A stretch of DNA of 64,000 bases, taken from positions 9,327,710 to 9,391,709 of the forward strand of contig CP136062.1 of NCBI GenBank assembly GCA_032622095.1, written 5' to 3'. Positions 35,040 through 47,974 of this stretch are shown piece after piece. The position numbers and the translations under genes were made by a program. The notes beneath the pieces are model-generated. The model was not told where the DNA came from. It worked only from the letters and a program-made list of their open reading frames with translations, and did no database searches. The DNA is from Siphonodentalium dalli. Its lineage: Eukaryota > Mollusca > Scaphopoda > Gadilida > Siphonodentaliidae. How positions within the stretch are numbered: position 1 is the stretch's first letter; each line of letters opens with the position of its first letter.

Positions 35040-35900
35040 TATTATAATTATACTTCCATGGTTTAGCATGGAAGTATATTGTTTTTCTACTGCGGCCGTT
35101 TTCTGTTTAATTGGAAATACTCAGAAACTAATGGCAGGAGGATCGCGAAATCTTTAGGTATCTAAGGTCTACTAAAAATAATGATATCCGGATGTTGGTC
35201 CAATATCTTTTGACAGAGTTATGGCCCTTTTTCGATTATTTTTCATTATTATACTTCCATATTTTAATATTTTAATATGGAAGTATATTGTTATTAAATT
35301 TTTTCATTTTTCCTATTATTATTATTATTTATACTTCTTAATATATTTTGTAACCCTTATATCTCAGAAAGTTTAAAAGGTAGAACATTGACATTTCGTA
35401 TGTATATGCACCTTGCCAAGTTACATGGAATCGAAACATTTAGGTTTGTCTCCCAACTTGATTTCCAGAGTTATGGCCCTTAAACAAAAAAAAATAGAAA
35501 AAGTTTGTGCCCAGATCTTCTTTTATACGAAGCCAAACAGCTGAATTCGGTTCTCGTAATCAAGGTCCGAATACAATTTGTTGCCTGGGGAGGGGTGAAA
35601 AATTTGTCAAATTTTTTCTTGTCACCGATTCCAATCATTTTTACTGTCGTGTATCTATTCGACGTACTGATGCTACTCGTAAAGAATTTTGTAAATCGAT
35701 TGAGAAGTTTCCATGTTATAACAAATCGAAAAATGTACTAATAAAGTCCATGTGTAGAAAGTAGAAAGTGCTTGTGCCCAGATCTTCTCCTGGACGAAGC
35801 GCAACAATTGGATTTGGTCTACGTGAGCGTCTTAAACATAGACAGAAGACGAAACCAGGAAATTTTGATAAAGGTCCGCTCAAACCTAACCCCGTTAACC
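35040..35900. repeat. Hairpin-headed repeat, third and more diverged copy
   Basis: Two TACTTCCAT..ATGGAAGTA heads (35046-35082 and 35248-35290), followed by the same body as 28267-28916 (CTTATATCTCAGAAAG, CCAGAGTTATGGCCCTTAAA, TGGGGAGGGGTGAAAAA) with frequent substitutions. It is absent from the parallel duplication copy, so it came in later. Confidence 0.75.
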
Positions 35901-37240
35901 AACTGTTAACAAAGAAATTGTCTATTCAAAATGTAATACACGAACTATGAACGAATGTTGTACATGTTCACATCTCATTAAACAAACTAGCCGTATCATA
36001 GACGCGGTTGTACCTTTTATCACGTCTTGATTCGTAAATTTCCCGTTATGCTACACGCGAAACGGAGTCGCCTTTTGGGGAAACCAGAGTCCAAACGGGT
36101 CCAAATCAACCTGTTCCAAAAAAGTCGTTTTTTGAAAACGGCTCCATTATTTCAACCTAAACTTTTGGATTTAGAATTTTTTTTTTTTTCTCTGTCAAAT
36201 TTTTTTCGCTTATATATATAATATATATTTTCTATATATACGCCAAAAATTTGTTATTATTTCTACCATATAGGGAATGCACTTACAGAGAACGCTCTTT
36301 TCTGTTCGGTTACGTTCATACCCCATGTGGATTGCTTTGTGTGTTGTTGTTTATCGTGACTGTTGAATATACCGTGACATTCATTTTATTCTTCGGATTC
36401 AACGTTCATTGGTCGCGGTACATGTTATGTGCTTGTTTGAACCACTTATCTTCCCATGTGGGACAAGTCTTGTGAGATTGGGACCGATATTTTCGGAGTT
36501 AGCAACATCCAACATCGGGAAATCGTCAAATTGGAGTCGTGTTTCCATGTTGGAATTCTGCAAATGTGCAGTGCTAAAGAGAACGACATTAAAGCATTCT
36601 CATTAATCTTCCGATAATACGTGCGTTGATGTGGAGTGTTCAGGTACCATTTATATTATAACTATTACCTGTATTATACCCCTGCAATCAGTTGTGGGTG
36701 GGGTGGGAATTGTTTAGGCCTGCAGGAATCGGCTTGTTCGTCCGTCCGTCCGTTCATCAATATGTAGCGCGTTGCAGGCCACTGTGATATTTTGGATAAA
36801 TAAAGGGATATACAGTGGACCAATGTACTCTCCAAGCCACCAATCACTTCAAGGGCTTGCATTTTTCCCATATTATCAGTGTTGAATAAGTCGGTATACT
36901 ATACACAGTTATGCATTGGATTCATTATGTTAAGCCATCGTGAATTTGTCATTGCTTGTTTTATGTAGTTATGGCCTCTCACATGTGTCGACAATTTATT
37001 GTAGAGTATCACCGGAATGCTTTGAGGTAGCGGAACGGGACAAATTATCTTCATTTATAAAAAAGTGGATGTTATCATAATATTGACGGGGAGGGGTGTT
37101 CAATGTTCAAATTCTCTCCAATCGCGACCAAACTTTAATGGAATGCATGTTCTACCTGACACCCCGATATCGATGCCGTGAACATTTTGTAATTGGTTTA
37201 TAATTGACCGAGTTACCGTTGAAAAATATTGAACAAATTA

Positions 37241-37243
37241 ATC

Positions 37244-37315
<72 letters not shown>

Positions 37316-37318
37316 GCT
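37241..37318. repeat. (CT)n microsatellite
   Basis: About 75 bp of almost uninterrupted CT dinucleotides, with one CC and one CG interruption. Confidence 0.95.
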
Positions 37319-37721
37319 AATTGAGGAACATGGCGAATAGAGGAGCCAAATATTTATTGCATTTTCCAGATGAGAAGAATGATTCGGTCCGAAATGTTCC
37401 ACTTATAAGTTTTGTCCCAGTTGTTACCAATGTATGGCTGGGACAAAACAATCCGATATTTTTCCTGCCAAATCAAAACGGGCGAATGAAGGGCGATGTT
37501 AAGGGTGGATTATTTCTTTGTAAACATGTATTATATAGTTACCGGGGTATAAAATATTAGAAATGAGTCAAAGACTCCTGTCCAGAAATGCTTCATTCGA
37601 TTAATATTGATTTGATTGCGAATAATTTATGCTTAAAAAAACGGTGTGGATGTTTAGTTAATGAACAATAGTGGTTACTGTTAACATATACCAGAAATGT
37701 TATTGTGTAATTTTATCACAA

Positions 37722-40488
37722 ACTAGCAGGGTTACCCGGCGTTGCCCAGGTTAATGTATGCTGTGGATATTTGTTGGGAATAGAGAATGCTCTTGCTTAA
37801 AGTGTTATACATTTTCTCATAAATTGTATATTCAAATAGCATCACAAAACATGATTATTACAGTCATGGAATATAAGTAGTGGCTCACCTTGTCAATTGT
37901 CATTCTGTTTATCGCGATTAATCCGTTCCACCAATAATGAAGTATTTATTATTTACAACTGCGTATACATTAGACGCTATAATATGATACATGAACATCA
38001 TAAACACATTAGTTCGATAAAAGATGATAATTGGGTTTTACATATTGAGATGTATCAATCAATCTAGTGGGTTGGACTAAGATCTCGAGGACACCTGGCT
38101 ATCATATCTCCATGAAGATACAGATGTTTCAAAGAAATTTCCAGGTGCTCCTCTGTTCATGGTGCTATATATTGACTAAATATTCTTAGTTTAAACGAAA
38201 TGTTGCTGCGCACATATATCAGCTACGTGTGCCAGGCACAGTGCGATATTTTGAGTTGTTTATGTCAGTCGATGAGTCTGTTCTAAAACCCTTGTCAGAT
38301 GTCAGTATTGGTGGGATCCTGAAAAGTCTTGTGCTACTATATATCAGAAGAAACTATATTTGACTGCACATTGTGACCACTACTTTTGAACAGGCCTTCC
38401 ATATCTCTTGACAAATTGTAACTTTTTGTGGAAACTGCATTGAATGGAACAGACTAAATTTTGTTATTATATATATGCAATCCTCTGACGGTTCAAGGTC
38501 TCTCAGTTTGCACGAATATATGTATAGAATGATAAATATACGCTTAATGCTTCTTCTAGTTATCTCTTTTGCTAGCTCATTGTGTGAATTCCTTGATTGC
38601 CATTCCCATATAAATATGACTGTTAAGAAGATATAATTGTTCAAGTGACTTATGTGGGTCACCATATGTCGGGATTGTGAAATGTGAACGCCCAACTACT
38701 TAAAATGATATGGAGATGGCCTGGTGACTGTATATAACTTATATGTGGATATCGGCGAATAGCAATCTTATCAATGATAGTGCATATCCGCTCGCCATCC
38801 GTGACGCAAACGACACCAAATGTGATTTAATTCATGGTATATTATTAGAGAAAAACGTGTATGAATTTGGTGGAATTTGGTTTATTAAATCAATTGTTGA
38901 TGCAACGCTGACTCGAACAACGCCATATTGCGAAGGTGATTATGTATTTGTTTGGTGGAAATCAGCGACAAAACTATTTCACCATATTTTTTTAATTTCC
39001 CCTCCCACCAACAGCGTCATTTTAGAAAATTTTAACCTGCACCATTATCTTCCTTGTAAAAAGTTACCCCTCTTAGAACGCCTTGGTGCCATCTCGATTG
39101 TACCGCGTGAAGTTATATATAGAACGCACACAGACAGACAAAAAGACAGACAGACAGCACGATTTTATTTCTTGCAACATTTGAGAAGAACGTGTCTGAA
39201 TTTGATGGTAATTGGTACTAAAAATATTTGTATCAGTTTTGGTGACCCTCCCGTCCCTATTTCAGACTCAAGCTGCACACACTAAGACTCATTAGAGATT
39301 AGAGGTGCATATATATGAAATTGGTGAAAATTGGCGAGTATACAAATTCGTATCAAATTTAAGGTCCCCATATCTCTCACCCATAGGGCACCAATTTGGT
39401 GTATCTAAACAACACGATAAGATTCCTCGTATCACGGAGAAGAATATGTATCAATATGGTGGAAATCGGCACTAAACACTACAGATGTAATTTTTTGTGT
39501 CCCTCTCATCTATATACACCACTGACTCGAATGGCCCCACTTGTGACATCCTTAAACCACACGATTACAATCCTCATATCATGGAGATGATTGTTTATAA
39601 GTTTGGTGATAATCGGCGACTAAACAATTTTTTATTATCAAATTTGGTGCCAATCCCTCCCCTCTCCATCTCTCACCCAAACAGCACCACTATGGCGTCT
39701 TTAAATCACGATTATATTCCTCGTATCATGGATAAGAACGTGTATAAATTTGGTGGAAATTGGCGCTAAAAATATTGTGCATGCATTTTTTGTTCCGCTG
39801 TCCATTTCAATCCAACCCTGACTCGAATGAGGCCACATTTGACAGATAAAAGCCACACCATTAGACTCCTCATACCATGGGGATGATTTTGTATAAGTGT
39901 GGTGGCAATCGGCGACTTATTATCAAATTTAGTGCCCACCCCCTCCCAATCTCTCATCCAAAAACAACAATTTGGCGTTGTTAAATCGCACAATTAGATT
40001 CCTTGTATCATGAAGAAGAATATATATCAATTTGGTGGAAATCGGCGCTAAAATTAGTTTTATCAATTTTGGTGCCCCTCTCCCCTTCCGTTCATCCCTG
40101 ACTCAAACGACGCCAATTGTGACATATTTAAACCACACCGTTGGATTCTTCATATCATGGGGATGATTATATGCAAGTTTCGTGGCAATCGGCGACAGAA
40201 AAAAAAATCTGCCCCCCCCCCCTTCCGGTCACCCCTGACGCGAACGGCGCGACTTTTGCCTATTTAAACCACGCCATTAGATTCCTCATATTATGGGGAT
40301 GATTATATATAAGTTTGGTGGCAATCGGCAACAACAAAAATTTCTGCCCCTCCCCCTTTTCTGCCCCTGACAACAACGGCGTCACTTTAGAAAATTCTAA
40401 CCCCGACCATTATCTTTCTCGTAAAAAGCTACTCCTAGTAGACCCCTTTGGCATCATCTAGATGGTCCCCTGTGAATTTCTATAGAAC

Positions 40489-40533
<45 letters not shown>

Positions 40534-40560
40534 TATATTGGCAAATATAGATATAGAAGA
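37722..40560 (+). repeat. Composite dispersed repeat: GC head, 125-bp tandem body, (CAGA)n tail
   Basis: The head at 37722-37752 contains GGGTTACCCGGCGTTGCCCA, a GC-rich word in an AT-rich setting. The body (about 38740-40385) has around ten diverged units of some 125 bp with 'ccacaccattagattcctcat(a/c)tcatggggatgatt..aagtttggtggcaatcggcgac..cccctcccc'. The tail 'taaccccgaccattatctttctcgtaaaaag..agtagaccccttt' ends in (CAGA)n at 40489-40531. A nested tail copy sits at 39030-39160. The 180-codon frame at 38743-39285 runs straight through this text, and I regard it as chance. Confidence 0.7.
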
Positions 40561-40894
40561 AGAAGATACACGTTAATTATACTCTTTATCGCTTATAACC
40601 ATGGAATAAAACAATACAATCGATCAATCTGGGATATTTGATGTTCGGTGCGTAGCTATAAAAACAACTTAATGCTATCTATCTTTATATGATATCGCTT
40701 GAATTGTCTGTTCTAAAAATAGACAAATAAAGTGTTCCAATTAATCATCTCATTTCATAATAAAATATTCGAAATAAAATAGATAGTAATTGATAGAAGC
40801 CTTTCCGGACAGGGTTATTCAATTCATAGTTATTACTCTAGACCCATGCAACTATTTCAAATTTGTTATTTAAAGAGATAATCCATCTTTAATG
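40561..40894. other. Unassigned AT-rich DNA
   Basis: No gene or repeat structure recognised. Confidence 0.35.
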
Positions 40895-41200
40895 CAGGGA
40901 CATGTACGTCGGTATACTGTCGGATTGCCCACCAAGATTGACCACAAAGTAGCCTGCCCAACGAAGAACTCGCTTCGGGAGGGTTCAGACTTTATGCAAA
41001 TTCCGCAGAAACTTAGAGAGGGGGGTCATATTCGCCAATCCAGATAAAACTAAACCGAAGAGAGGATGTGCAGGGTAGTAGTACCTATATGCAACTTTAG
41101 TGCGATTTTCTAAGTTTTTTTTTAGCGAACGAGTATAGAATGTTGCACGGACGTTTATTATATATACTATCACCGTCATAATCAAGTAATAATATTACCA
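40895..41200 (+). repeat. 330-bp dispersed repeat, copy 1
   Basis: Word order: 'atgcaggg(a)acatgtacgtcggtatactgt', 'cctgcccaacgaagaactcgc', 'gggttcagactt', 'aaattccgcagaaac', 'gatgtgcagggtagtagtacct', 'caactttagtgcgatttt'. Three more copies lie at 45925-46210, 46262-46560 and 46612-46710; the last is interrupted by the LTR element and resumes at 60979. Confidence 0.7.
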
Positions 41201-43455
41201 CCAGAAAGGTGCTTGGCTTTTATTATACTCTGTCTCCATCATGATCGAGTACAACTATTTATATTATAAGTAGAGAACTATATCGTGCATCAGGTTTTAT
41301 ATATCAAGCATGTTTGTGATCGCTTCAGTTCATAAACTAGGTGTATACATACACAAAGTGCATACATGTTGTCAGTCACGGCCGTTATAATCGCGCGCTC
41401 GCGCCAGGTATGGGTCGACCTTTACTCATTTAGCTTTAAATAATGGTTGTCACCAGCAGGTGTGTTTCCACTGGCCGTTGAAATAACTGACCCGACAAAT
41501 TGATAAACCGACACTGGCACATTACAGATCGGCAGTATCATCGGATAGGTACAACTGACGACAAATTATTTAAATTGGCATTTATGAATAATTTAATAAC
41601 ATAATTAATTACATACCTATTATGATCGGACCCACGGAGCTGAAAATTAGTGCACATGTTTAAATTGTCCAGGGAAATGCTATCCGTTAGGTGCTTTGCC
41701 ATCATATGACTTGAGGCGGGACAAATAAATTATATCATCAAAGATACACATCAAATAGCGTTTATTATCAGCTTGGAAGATTGTGGGAAAATTGCTGAAC
41801 ATGGGTAACTTGACCATGATATTGCCATGGGCAGGTGCCGTGGATCTCAGATAACTTAAGCAGCACTAATCATTAGCAATAAAGATAGTTTATCTTTAGC
41901 TTTGAATAAATGGATGGAGAAATTGGTAGCTTCCCATAGGTGTCTAATGGAAATGTGTGGTTTATCTCAGTATCAATCGACACATGGGTAACTTTAGGGT
42001 TTGTGTTTGGGTTAGTGTTATGGTTAGTGTTATGGATTATGTCAGGGATGTGAATAGTATAGTCAGGGCTAAAGGATGGGTAACGGTTGGTTATGGTTAT
42101 ATACATAGTTAGAATAGTAGATGTGTTTATGGTTACGACTAGAGCACGGTTATGCTTATGAAAACATTTCGCCTTAAGATACAGTATGGGATGCGATAGG
42201 TATGGTTATGGTTAAGGTTTGGGTTATGGGAAAGGTAATGATTAAGAACGGGTTTGGATTGGAATATATATGATAATTATATGGAAGTATCAAAATTTCT
42301 AGTGATTATTATTATACTGGACACTTTTGAAACCCTTATTACTCGAAAAGTACCAGGAGTAGCACACTAAAACTTTGTACGTATCTTGTGGTCAAAGAGT
42401 TGTATGCCACCGTCGCATAAAGAATATTGTACGCGTTTTCTCCGAGGAGTTATCTCCCTTTATCTGAAAAAATGTCATTTTATTATCTCGGAAATTATAA
42501 GGAGCATGCAGAGCATCGAAAATTGGACTGTATGCACACCTCGATATGCCCCACTGCCTGCGGGCATCAAAACTTGTGTCCGCGCTTTCACTGAGGAGTT
42601 ACCGCCCATAGTTGGCAAACTTCTATTTGATTGTAATCTGTTGTCCTCTTGTATCATTCCAGATAACTGCATGTGGTTTTCTTAGTCGTGTTGACAGTTG
42701 TCAGTTTAGTCAGAGAAGGACAATTTGACAGGGTCGGACATATATTTTGACACTGGGGTGGGGGCAAAAGTTTTGCACAATAAAATTTTGATTAACATTC
42801 ATCTATTTAAGTTTATGTATTTCCCGAACGAAAACAAACCCATACCGGAAAGGATTTTTTAAATCCGAGAAGAAATGCAAGAGTTACGGGCCCTCAAAGT
42901 TTGCAATTTGGGCCCATGTGCTTGACTAAACATCTCCTCCGAAGATTCATATTATGCTACACGCGAAACGGAGATGACTTTTGGGAAATCCAGAGTCCAA
43001 AACGGACCCAAATCGACCTGTTCCGGAAAAGTCGTTCATTTTGTTTTCACTTTTTTAAAAAGGCTCCATTATTTCAACCTAAACTTTTGGACTTGGAAAA
43101 TTAGTTTGTTCTCAGTCAAGTGAAAAGAGCTCTTCAAAAAAATTCCGTTTATATATATAATATATATTATCTATATATAAGCCCAAAATTTGTCACTCCC
43201 CATTCGCCAGCTACCCCATCTCCCTGCGGATGGAACCTAGCTCCGATTCGAACGCACCTGTCTTGCGGGCCAGGCTCATGCCTCTACCTGGGAACCGATA
43301 GAACGCCCACGGAATTCCAACAATCATTTCCAGACTGGTATATTGGTATGAGTACATAACGAAGCTGGTATAAAGCGAATAACTTGTATTTGAATATAAA
43401 ACCACCTGTTCGTAAATTTTGCTGCCCATGGTGTGGGCTAAATTATCATTTTAAC

Positions 43456-44100
43456 GTGTATCGTGTGCCATGAATTTTCTGCCTTTCGTGCCGTCTGAAC
43501 AAATTTGTCTATACGTATTTCATGTAATTGAGTTCATGCTTTGGCCCATTAACGTCGACAACAGAAACGTGAGCAATTACTTGATTGATATGTAATCGTT
43601 GTTACAGTATTTCACTGTTCACAAAACAATTTAATTCATATAACTAAATGTATAACAACACGTAATGGGCTACGCTCCTGTCTGACTAAGTCACTTCGAT
43701 CTTATAGTCTTATTTTAATAGTATTTCATTGAATACAAAACAGTTCTTACGCTAATTATTTGAGGCGTTTACCAATGCTAACAACGAGATGATGTACAAG
43801 ATTTTGGGCATTCCCTTCTTAATGTAAACGTGTTTGTTGCATAATAACGCAACGATATTGAGACACAAGCTTGGAACTTACAAAGGGTCTCTCTCCCCAT
43901 ATAATTGTATTACACACAATGAACATAAAATACAATTACACACACACATGATAATTCAGATGTATAACATCGTTTCACTTATAACAATATATTATATAAT
44001 CTTGAGTGTGACCATAACGGTGGATATTTCACTTTATGTGGGGGGGGGGTTCGTCTCGATGGATTTGGGAGGAATATAGTGATCAGCATGTCCGTCCGTG
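43456..44100. repeat. Tandem duplication, first unit
   Basis: Shares with 44355-45255 the phrases CTATACGTATTTCATG, ATCGTTGTTACAGTATT, CACTGTTCACAAAACAATTT, ACAAAGGGTCTCTCTCCCCA and a G tract. The second unit has about 200 bp more (44560-44790). Confidence 0.8.
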
Positions 44101-44354
44101 CGTCCGATATATGGTTTCTGATTGATAACTTTAGTATTAGTTAACTGACTCATATGTGACATATCTGTGATATTTCTACAATGCGAGAGGTGGAGTATAG
44201 TACATCTTCAATTATACAAATATTCGCCTTTATCTCATTCTGGTGAATATAATGATTTCATGGAGAGGTGAGAAATTAATGGACTGTCCCATTATGCTGA
44301 AGAATAACACAGGACGCTCTCTAAACCAGTCGCGTTCATTCCCCCTGTACGTAA

Positions 44355-45255
44355 TTTATGTCATTATGTGACTCTTTTCAATGCCGTCGGAAAATATGTG
44401 TCTATACGTATTTCATGCAATTGTGTTCGTGCTTAGGCCCAATAACGTCAACAACAGAAACATGAGCAATTACTTGATTAATATGTAATCGTTGTTACAG
44501 TATTGCACTGTTCACAAAACAATTTAATTCATATAACTAAATGTATAACAACACGTAATCAAGTAATGGGCATTATAATTTGTGTCAGTGATTGCCAGGC
44601 GTCAGTGATTTCAACGTGCAGTCGGATTGTTCTAACGGAAAATCATTTCACTGCACGCAGGAACATCCGTCACTGTCATTACATTCCCAAATCCGTGCAA
44701 TTTGTTTTACAAATCGAGTTTTTTTTTAAATGGAACCAGCTGCAGCATATATCCGAAGTGCTTAGTATGACATATTATGCTACACACCTGTCCGACTAAG
44801 TCACTTCCATCCTTCTGTCTTATTTTAATAGTATTGCATTGAATACAAAACAGTTCTTACGTTAATACATATCACACATGTAACTAATCCATAACAATAT
44901 ATTCGAGGCGTTTATCAATGCTAACAGCGAGATGGTGTACAAGATTTTGGGCGTTCCCTTCTTAGTGAAAAACGTATTTTATTGCATTATAACGCAACGG
45001 GATTGAGACATAAGTTTTGCAACTTACAAAGGGTCTCTCTCCCCATATAATTGTATTACACAAAATGAACATAAAATACAATTACACACAAACATGATAA
45101 TTCAGATGTATAATATAGTTTCACTCATAATATTATATGATATAATCTTGAGTGTGGCCATTATGGTGGATAGTTCACTTTATGGGGGGGGGGGGTCGTC
45201 TCGATATATTTGGGAGGAAGATAGTAATCAGCATGTCCGTCCGTACGTCTCGATT
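44355..45255. repeat. Tandem duplication, second unit
   Basis: See the first unit. Similarity ends near GTCCGTCCGTACGTC (45235-45249), matching GTCCGTCCGTGCGTC at 44089-44103. Confidence 0.8.
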
Positions 45256-45924
45256 GATTTACAAAAGTGTAAACACAGGGTTCGTACAGAACGTGACTCA
45301 ACCATATTCCTTTCTTATCTGCTCAAGGAGTAATAATTTATATCAGTTTTTGTCGAGCGTCAATTATGTATCGTGCAGTTGAATCATTCCACCCGCAAAT
45401 CACCATAGAAACCATCGTCATCGTACAGTAACTGACACAGTTTACAAGACGTTTATCCGTCAATCACAAATCGGCTCTTGTCTGGATTTTAATGGGCCAT
45501 ATTCGTATTTGTTGGACGACATATGTGACCCAGTTCGCCATAACAATAACAAGCTGAGCAACGTGATGTCCATGCTGCGATGTAAAGAGTACATGTAGTA
45601 TTTTGTATATATTTATTGGACATATAATGGGATATACAGTGGACATGTATATACTCTCCAAGCCACCTATAAATTCAAGGGTTGGAACAATCCTGCCATA
45701 TTCTGAGTATAGGGACACACTATACACCAGGATGAATAAACCGATTTTGTTTCAGCCCTATTATTTTTTTTATCGCATATTCCAAATGGGAAGAGTGATT
45801 CGGACCCAAATATACATCTTAAATGTTTTTTTCTCTGAGGCCTTTCCGCTATACGGGGAACTGAAAAATTGCCCCTATTCTTCCCACCAAATCAAAACGG
45901 GCTAATTAAAGAGCAAGGTAATGC

Positions 45925-46210
45925 CGTAGCATGTACATTGGGATATTCTATGCACGCCCCGAAACCTTGACCGCCATACTTTAAAAGTAACCTACCCAAC
46001 GGATGATGCGAGTCGGGTGGGTTGAGACTTTTGGAAAATTCCACCGAAAATCGCAAAGGGGCAAAATTCAAACATCAAGATAAAAACATTTTGACGAGTA
46101 CATCTGATGGGTAGTATTCACGCGCAACTAAAGTGCCATTTTCGAATTTTCAGATGCAACAGTTTACTCGTGACGACGCCATATAATATAAATATGTATA
46201 CTTAAGTAGT
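45925..46210 (+). repeat. 330-bp dispersed repeat, copy 2
   Basis: Same word order as 40895-41200, including 'cctacccaacggatgatgcgagtcgggtgggttgagactttt' and 'aaattccaccgaaaat'. Confidence 0.65.
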
Positions 46211-46261
46211 CTATGACTAACCTATTTTTAGCACCAAGTCCAAACGTGCTAATGGAGGAGC

Positions 46262-46560
46262 TAGTTTAATGCAGGAGCATGTAGGACGGCATACTGTAAG
46301 TACGCCTCCAAGATTTTACCGCTCTGCCATAAATGCAACCTGCTCAACGGAGAGCTTGCGTCGGAGTGGGTTCAGACTTGGCAAATTCCACCGGAAACAA
46401 ATGCGGAAAATTACTCCAAAAATCAAACTTTGAGATAAAAACTTGTTGACGATTGGACGTGGTTATTAGTATCCAGGCACAACTTTAGTACGATTTTGAA
46501 AGTTTTAGAGTGGACCGTTTACTCCTGGTAGCGCATAACGTTGTTGACGGGTGATATATA
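46262..46560 (+). repeat. 330-bp dispersed repeat, copy 3
   Basis: Contains 'atgcaggagcatgtaggacggcatactgt', 'aacctgctcaacggagagcttgcgtcgg', 'gggttcagacttggcaaattccacc'. It follows copy 2 closely, so the pair looks like a tandem duplication. Confidence 0.65.
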
Positions 46561-46611
46561 TTACTCAAATTAAACCGCACTCTTCTTGATGCCAAATTCA
46601 AACTGGTTTAT

Positions 46612-46710
46612 CACAACGATATACCATAGATACGCCCCCAAATTTTCACTGCTCTACTATGGAAGCAACATGCGCGTACGCCCTGGGACGGTCGAGCCTT
46701 TTGGAGAATT
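46612..46710 (+). repeat. 330-bp dispersed repeat, copy 4, left part (split by the LTR element)
   Basis: Reads up to CCTTTTGGAGAATT and breaks at the LTR. The text after the right LTR (GAATTCCACCAAAACTCG) continues the same repeat, as in the intact copies where 'aaattccacc' is uninterrupted. This shows the pre-insertion site. Confidence 0.75.
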
Positions 46711-47166
46711 TGTGAGGTAATGAACACATAGATATAGTAGGTACAAGTCTTTATTATGTTGTGAATAAGATATGCAGTGTGTACAAATATAATGATCAAT
46801 AGTCGCCGCGAAATGATGTCCCCGAATGGGTGATGCCTGGTGTGAATGATGCCTGGATATGATCTAGGGAGGAGATGAGTCTAGTGAAAGCATGAGGTGA
46901 TGGGATGTGGTTGTCTCTTATATACTATTTGGGACGCATATTAGATGAGGCGTTTGGCAATACACATCGGGATTGGTTCGTTCGTTATGGGCATTTCCCT
47001 TGACCATATTTGGGAGCCATCTTCATTGTGTGTATATCTTCGCTGAGATTAAGACGTGTGAGGTTTCGAGAACCGAACACGAATATCTGAGTTTGGGGTT
47101 TTATATATTGGGACATTCGTATAGTTTGAATCAAGTTGTGAGATTATAATGGGTAGTTATCTCACA
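46711..47166 (-). repeat. 3' LTR
   Basis: 456 bp. On the sense strand it starts TGTGAGATAACTACCC and ends CCTCACA. A poly(A) signal AATAAA (complement of 46750-46755) lies 39 nt before the end. A TATATAAG word is at 46917-46924 (complement). Differs from the 5' LTR at about four places. Confidence 0.95.
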
Positions 47167-47180
47167 TATGTCCCCCACCC
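47167..47180 (-). promoter_or_regulatory. Polypurine tract
   Basis: The sense strand reads GGGTGGGGGACATA directly before the 3' LTR, the expected place and composition for the primer of plus-strand DNA synthesis. Confidence 0.8.
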
Positions 47181-47974
47181 GTGTAAGATTTTTAGCGCAG
47201 CGGAAAATCTTATGTAACATCAAAATTATGGACCTAACTGGGGTAATTGTGATCATGTAATGTGGATGAGGCTGAAATGAAGTATAATAACATTGATTGT
47301 GGTGAAGTTATGATTAATACATGTGGAACAATGTTGTCTTAAAATGATGATATGCAATATTAAGTTGTCTTAAAATGATGATACGCAATATTATGAGATT
47401 ATGAAATAAATGGTGGGAAAAGCATATATGGGTTGGTATATAAAATGATCGTGCAAGCAGTCATAATGCGTGCTATATTGATATGTAGGATAAGGTATGA
47501 TAATAGAATATAGAGATACAAGTATGAGAAGTAATGAATATAATAATACGGTAATAGTGCATGGTATGTTTTGTAAATGATGAACATTGGTGATGTATTA
47601 TATAAATGCGTGTTGTGTTGTTAATAAAATCATGAGGATATGTATACATTCGGTATTGTGGTAATGAGAGACCAAATGTTTCTCATCTGCCGTCAATTGC
47701 ACAGGGAATTGTTGAGAGCATGTGTCAGAGGTGAAATATTGTTTGGAGTGTGGTATATGAGACTTTGATTAATGCGTTTGTTGATAGTTGGCGAGATCCA
47801 TGACCAATGTTATTGAAGATAATCGGCGGTCAGTTGTCTAACTCTTGGGATTGGCACGTGTCATAATGGCGTTAGAATATGCAGCTGACGTGGTATGCAT
47901 GCAGTAACGATATTGGAATTAGTCTGTGGGTTTGTGCCCCTTATAGGGAAAAAATGGTATTATTGGGAAAATTA
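47181..47974 (-). other. 3' untranslated region of the LTR element
   Basis: About 800 bp between the Env-like stop and the polypurine tract, without a convincing reading frame. A phrase GTTGTCTTAAAATGATGATA is duplicated in tandem (about 47333-47390). Confidence 0.6.

Larger units (their letters stand above)
32631..37560. repeat. Diverged segmental duplication, copy 1
   Basis: Five or more blocks occur here in the same order as in 41460-45930: 'ctgacccgacaaa(c/t)tgataaac' (32650), 'atgaataatttaataacat' (33098), 'gagca(t/c)ggttatgcttat..gaaa' (33659), 'gacagggtcggaca' (34264), 'atgctacacgcgaaacggag' (36048), and 'gggatatacagtgga' with 'ctctccaagccacc' (36803-36842). Spacing differs because later elements entered one copy only. 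No functional gene is visible. Confidence 0.65.
41460..45930. repeat. Diverged segmental duplication, copy 2
   Basis: Collinear with 32631-37560 (blocks listed there), at an offset falling from about 8.8 to 6.7 kb near the internal hairpin-repeat insertion and rising again later. It contains its own tandem duplication (43456-44100 and 44355-45255). No functional gene seen. Confidence 0.65.

Noticed and set aside
38266-38310. Hammerhead ribozyme core (GATGAGTCTGTT)
   Set aside because: The conserved CTGATGA and CGAAA core elements are not both present and no flanking stems pair.
38743-39285. 180-codon frame on the plus strand
   Set aside because: It runs through two modules of the 125-bp/(CAGA)n repeat, including the CAGACAGA tail read as a TDRQ run; the same text elsewhere is not open.
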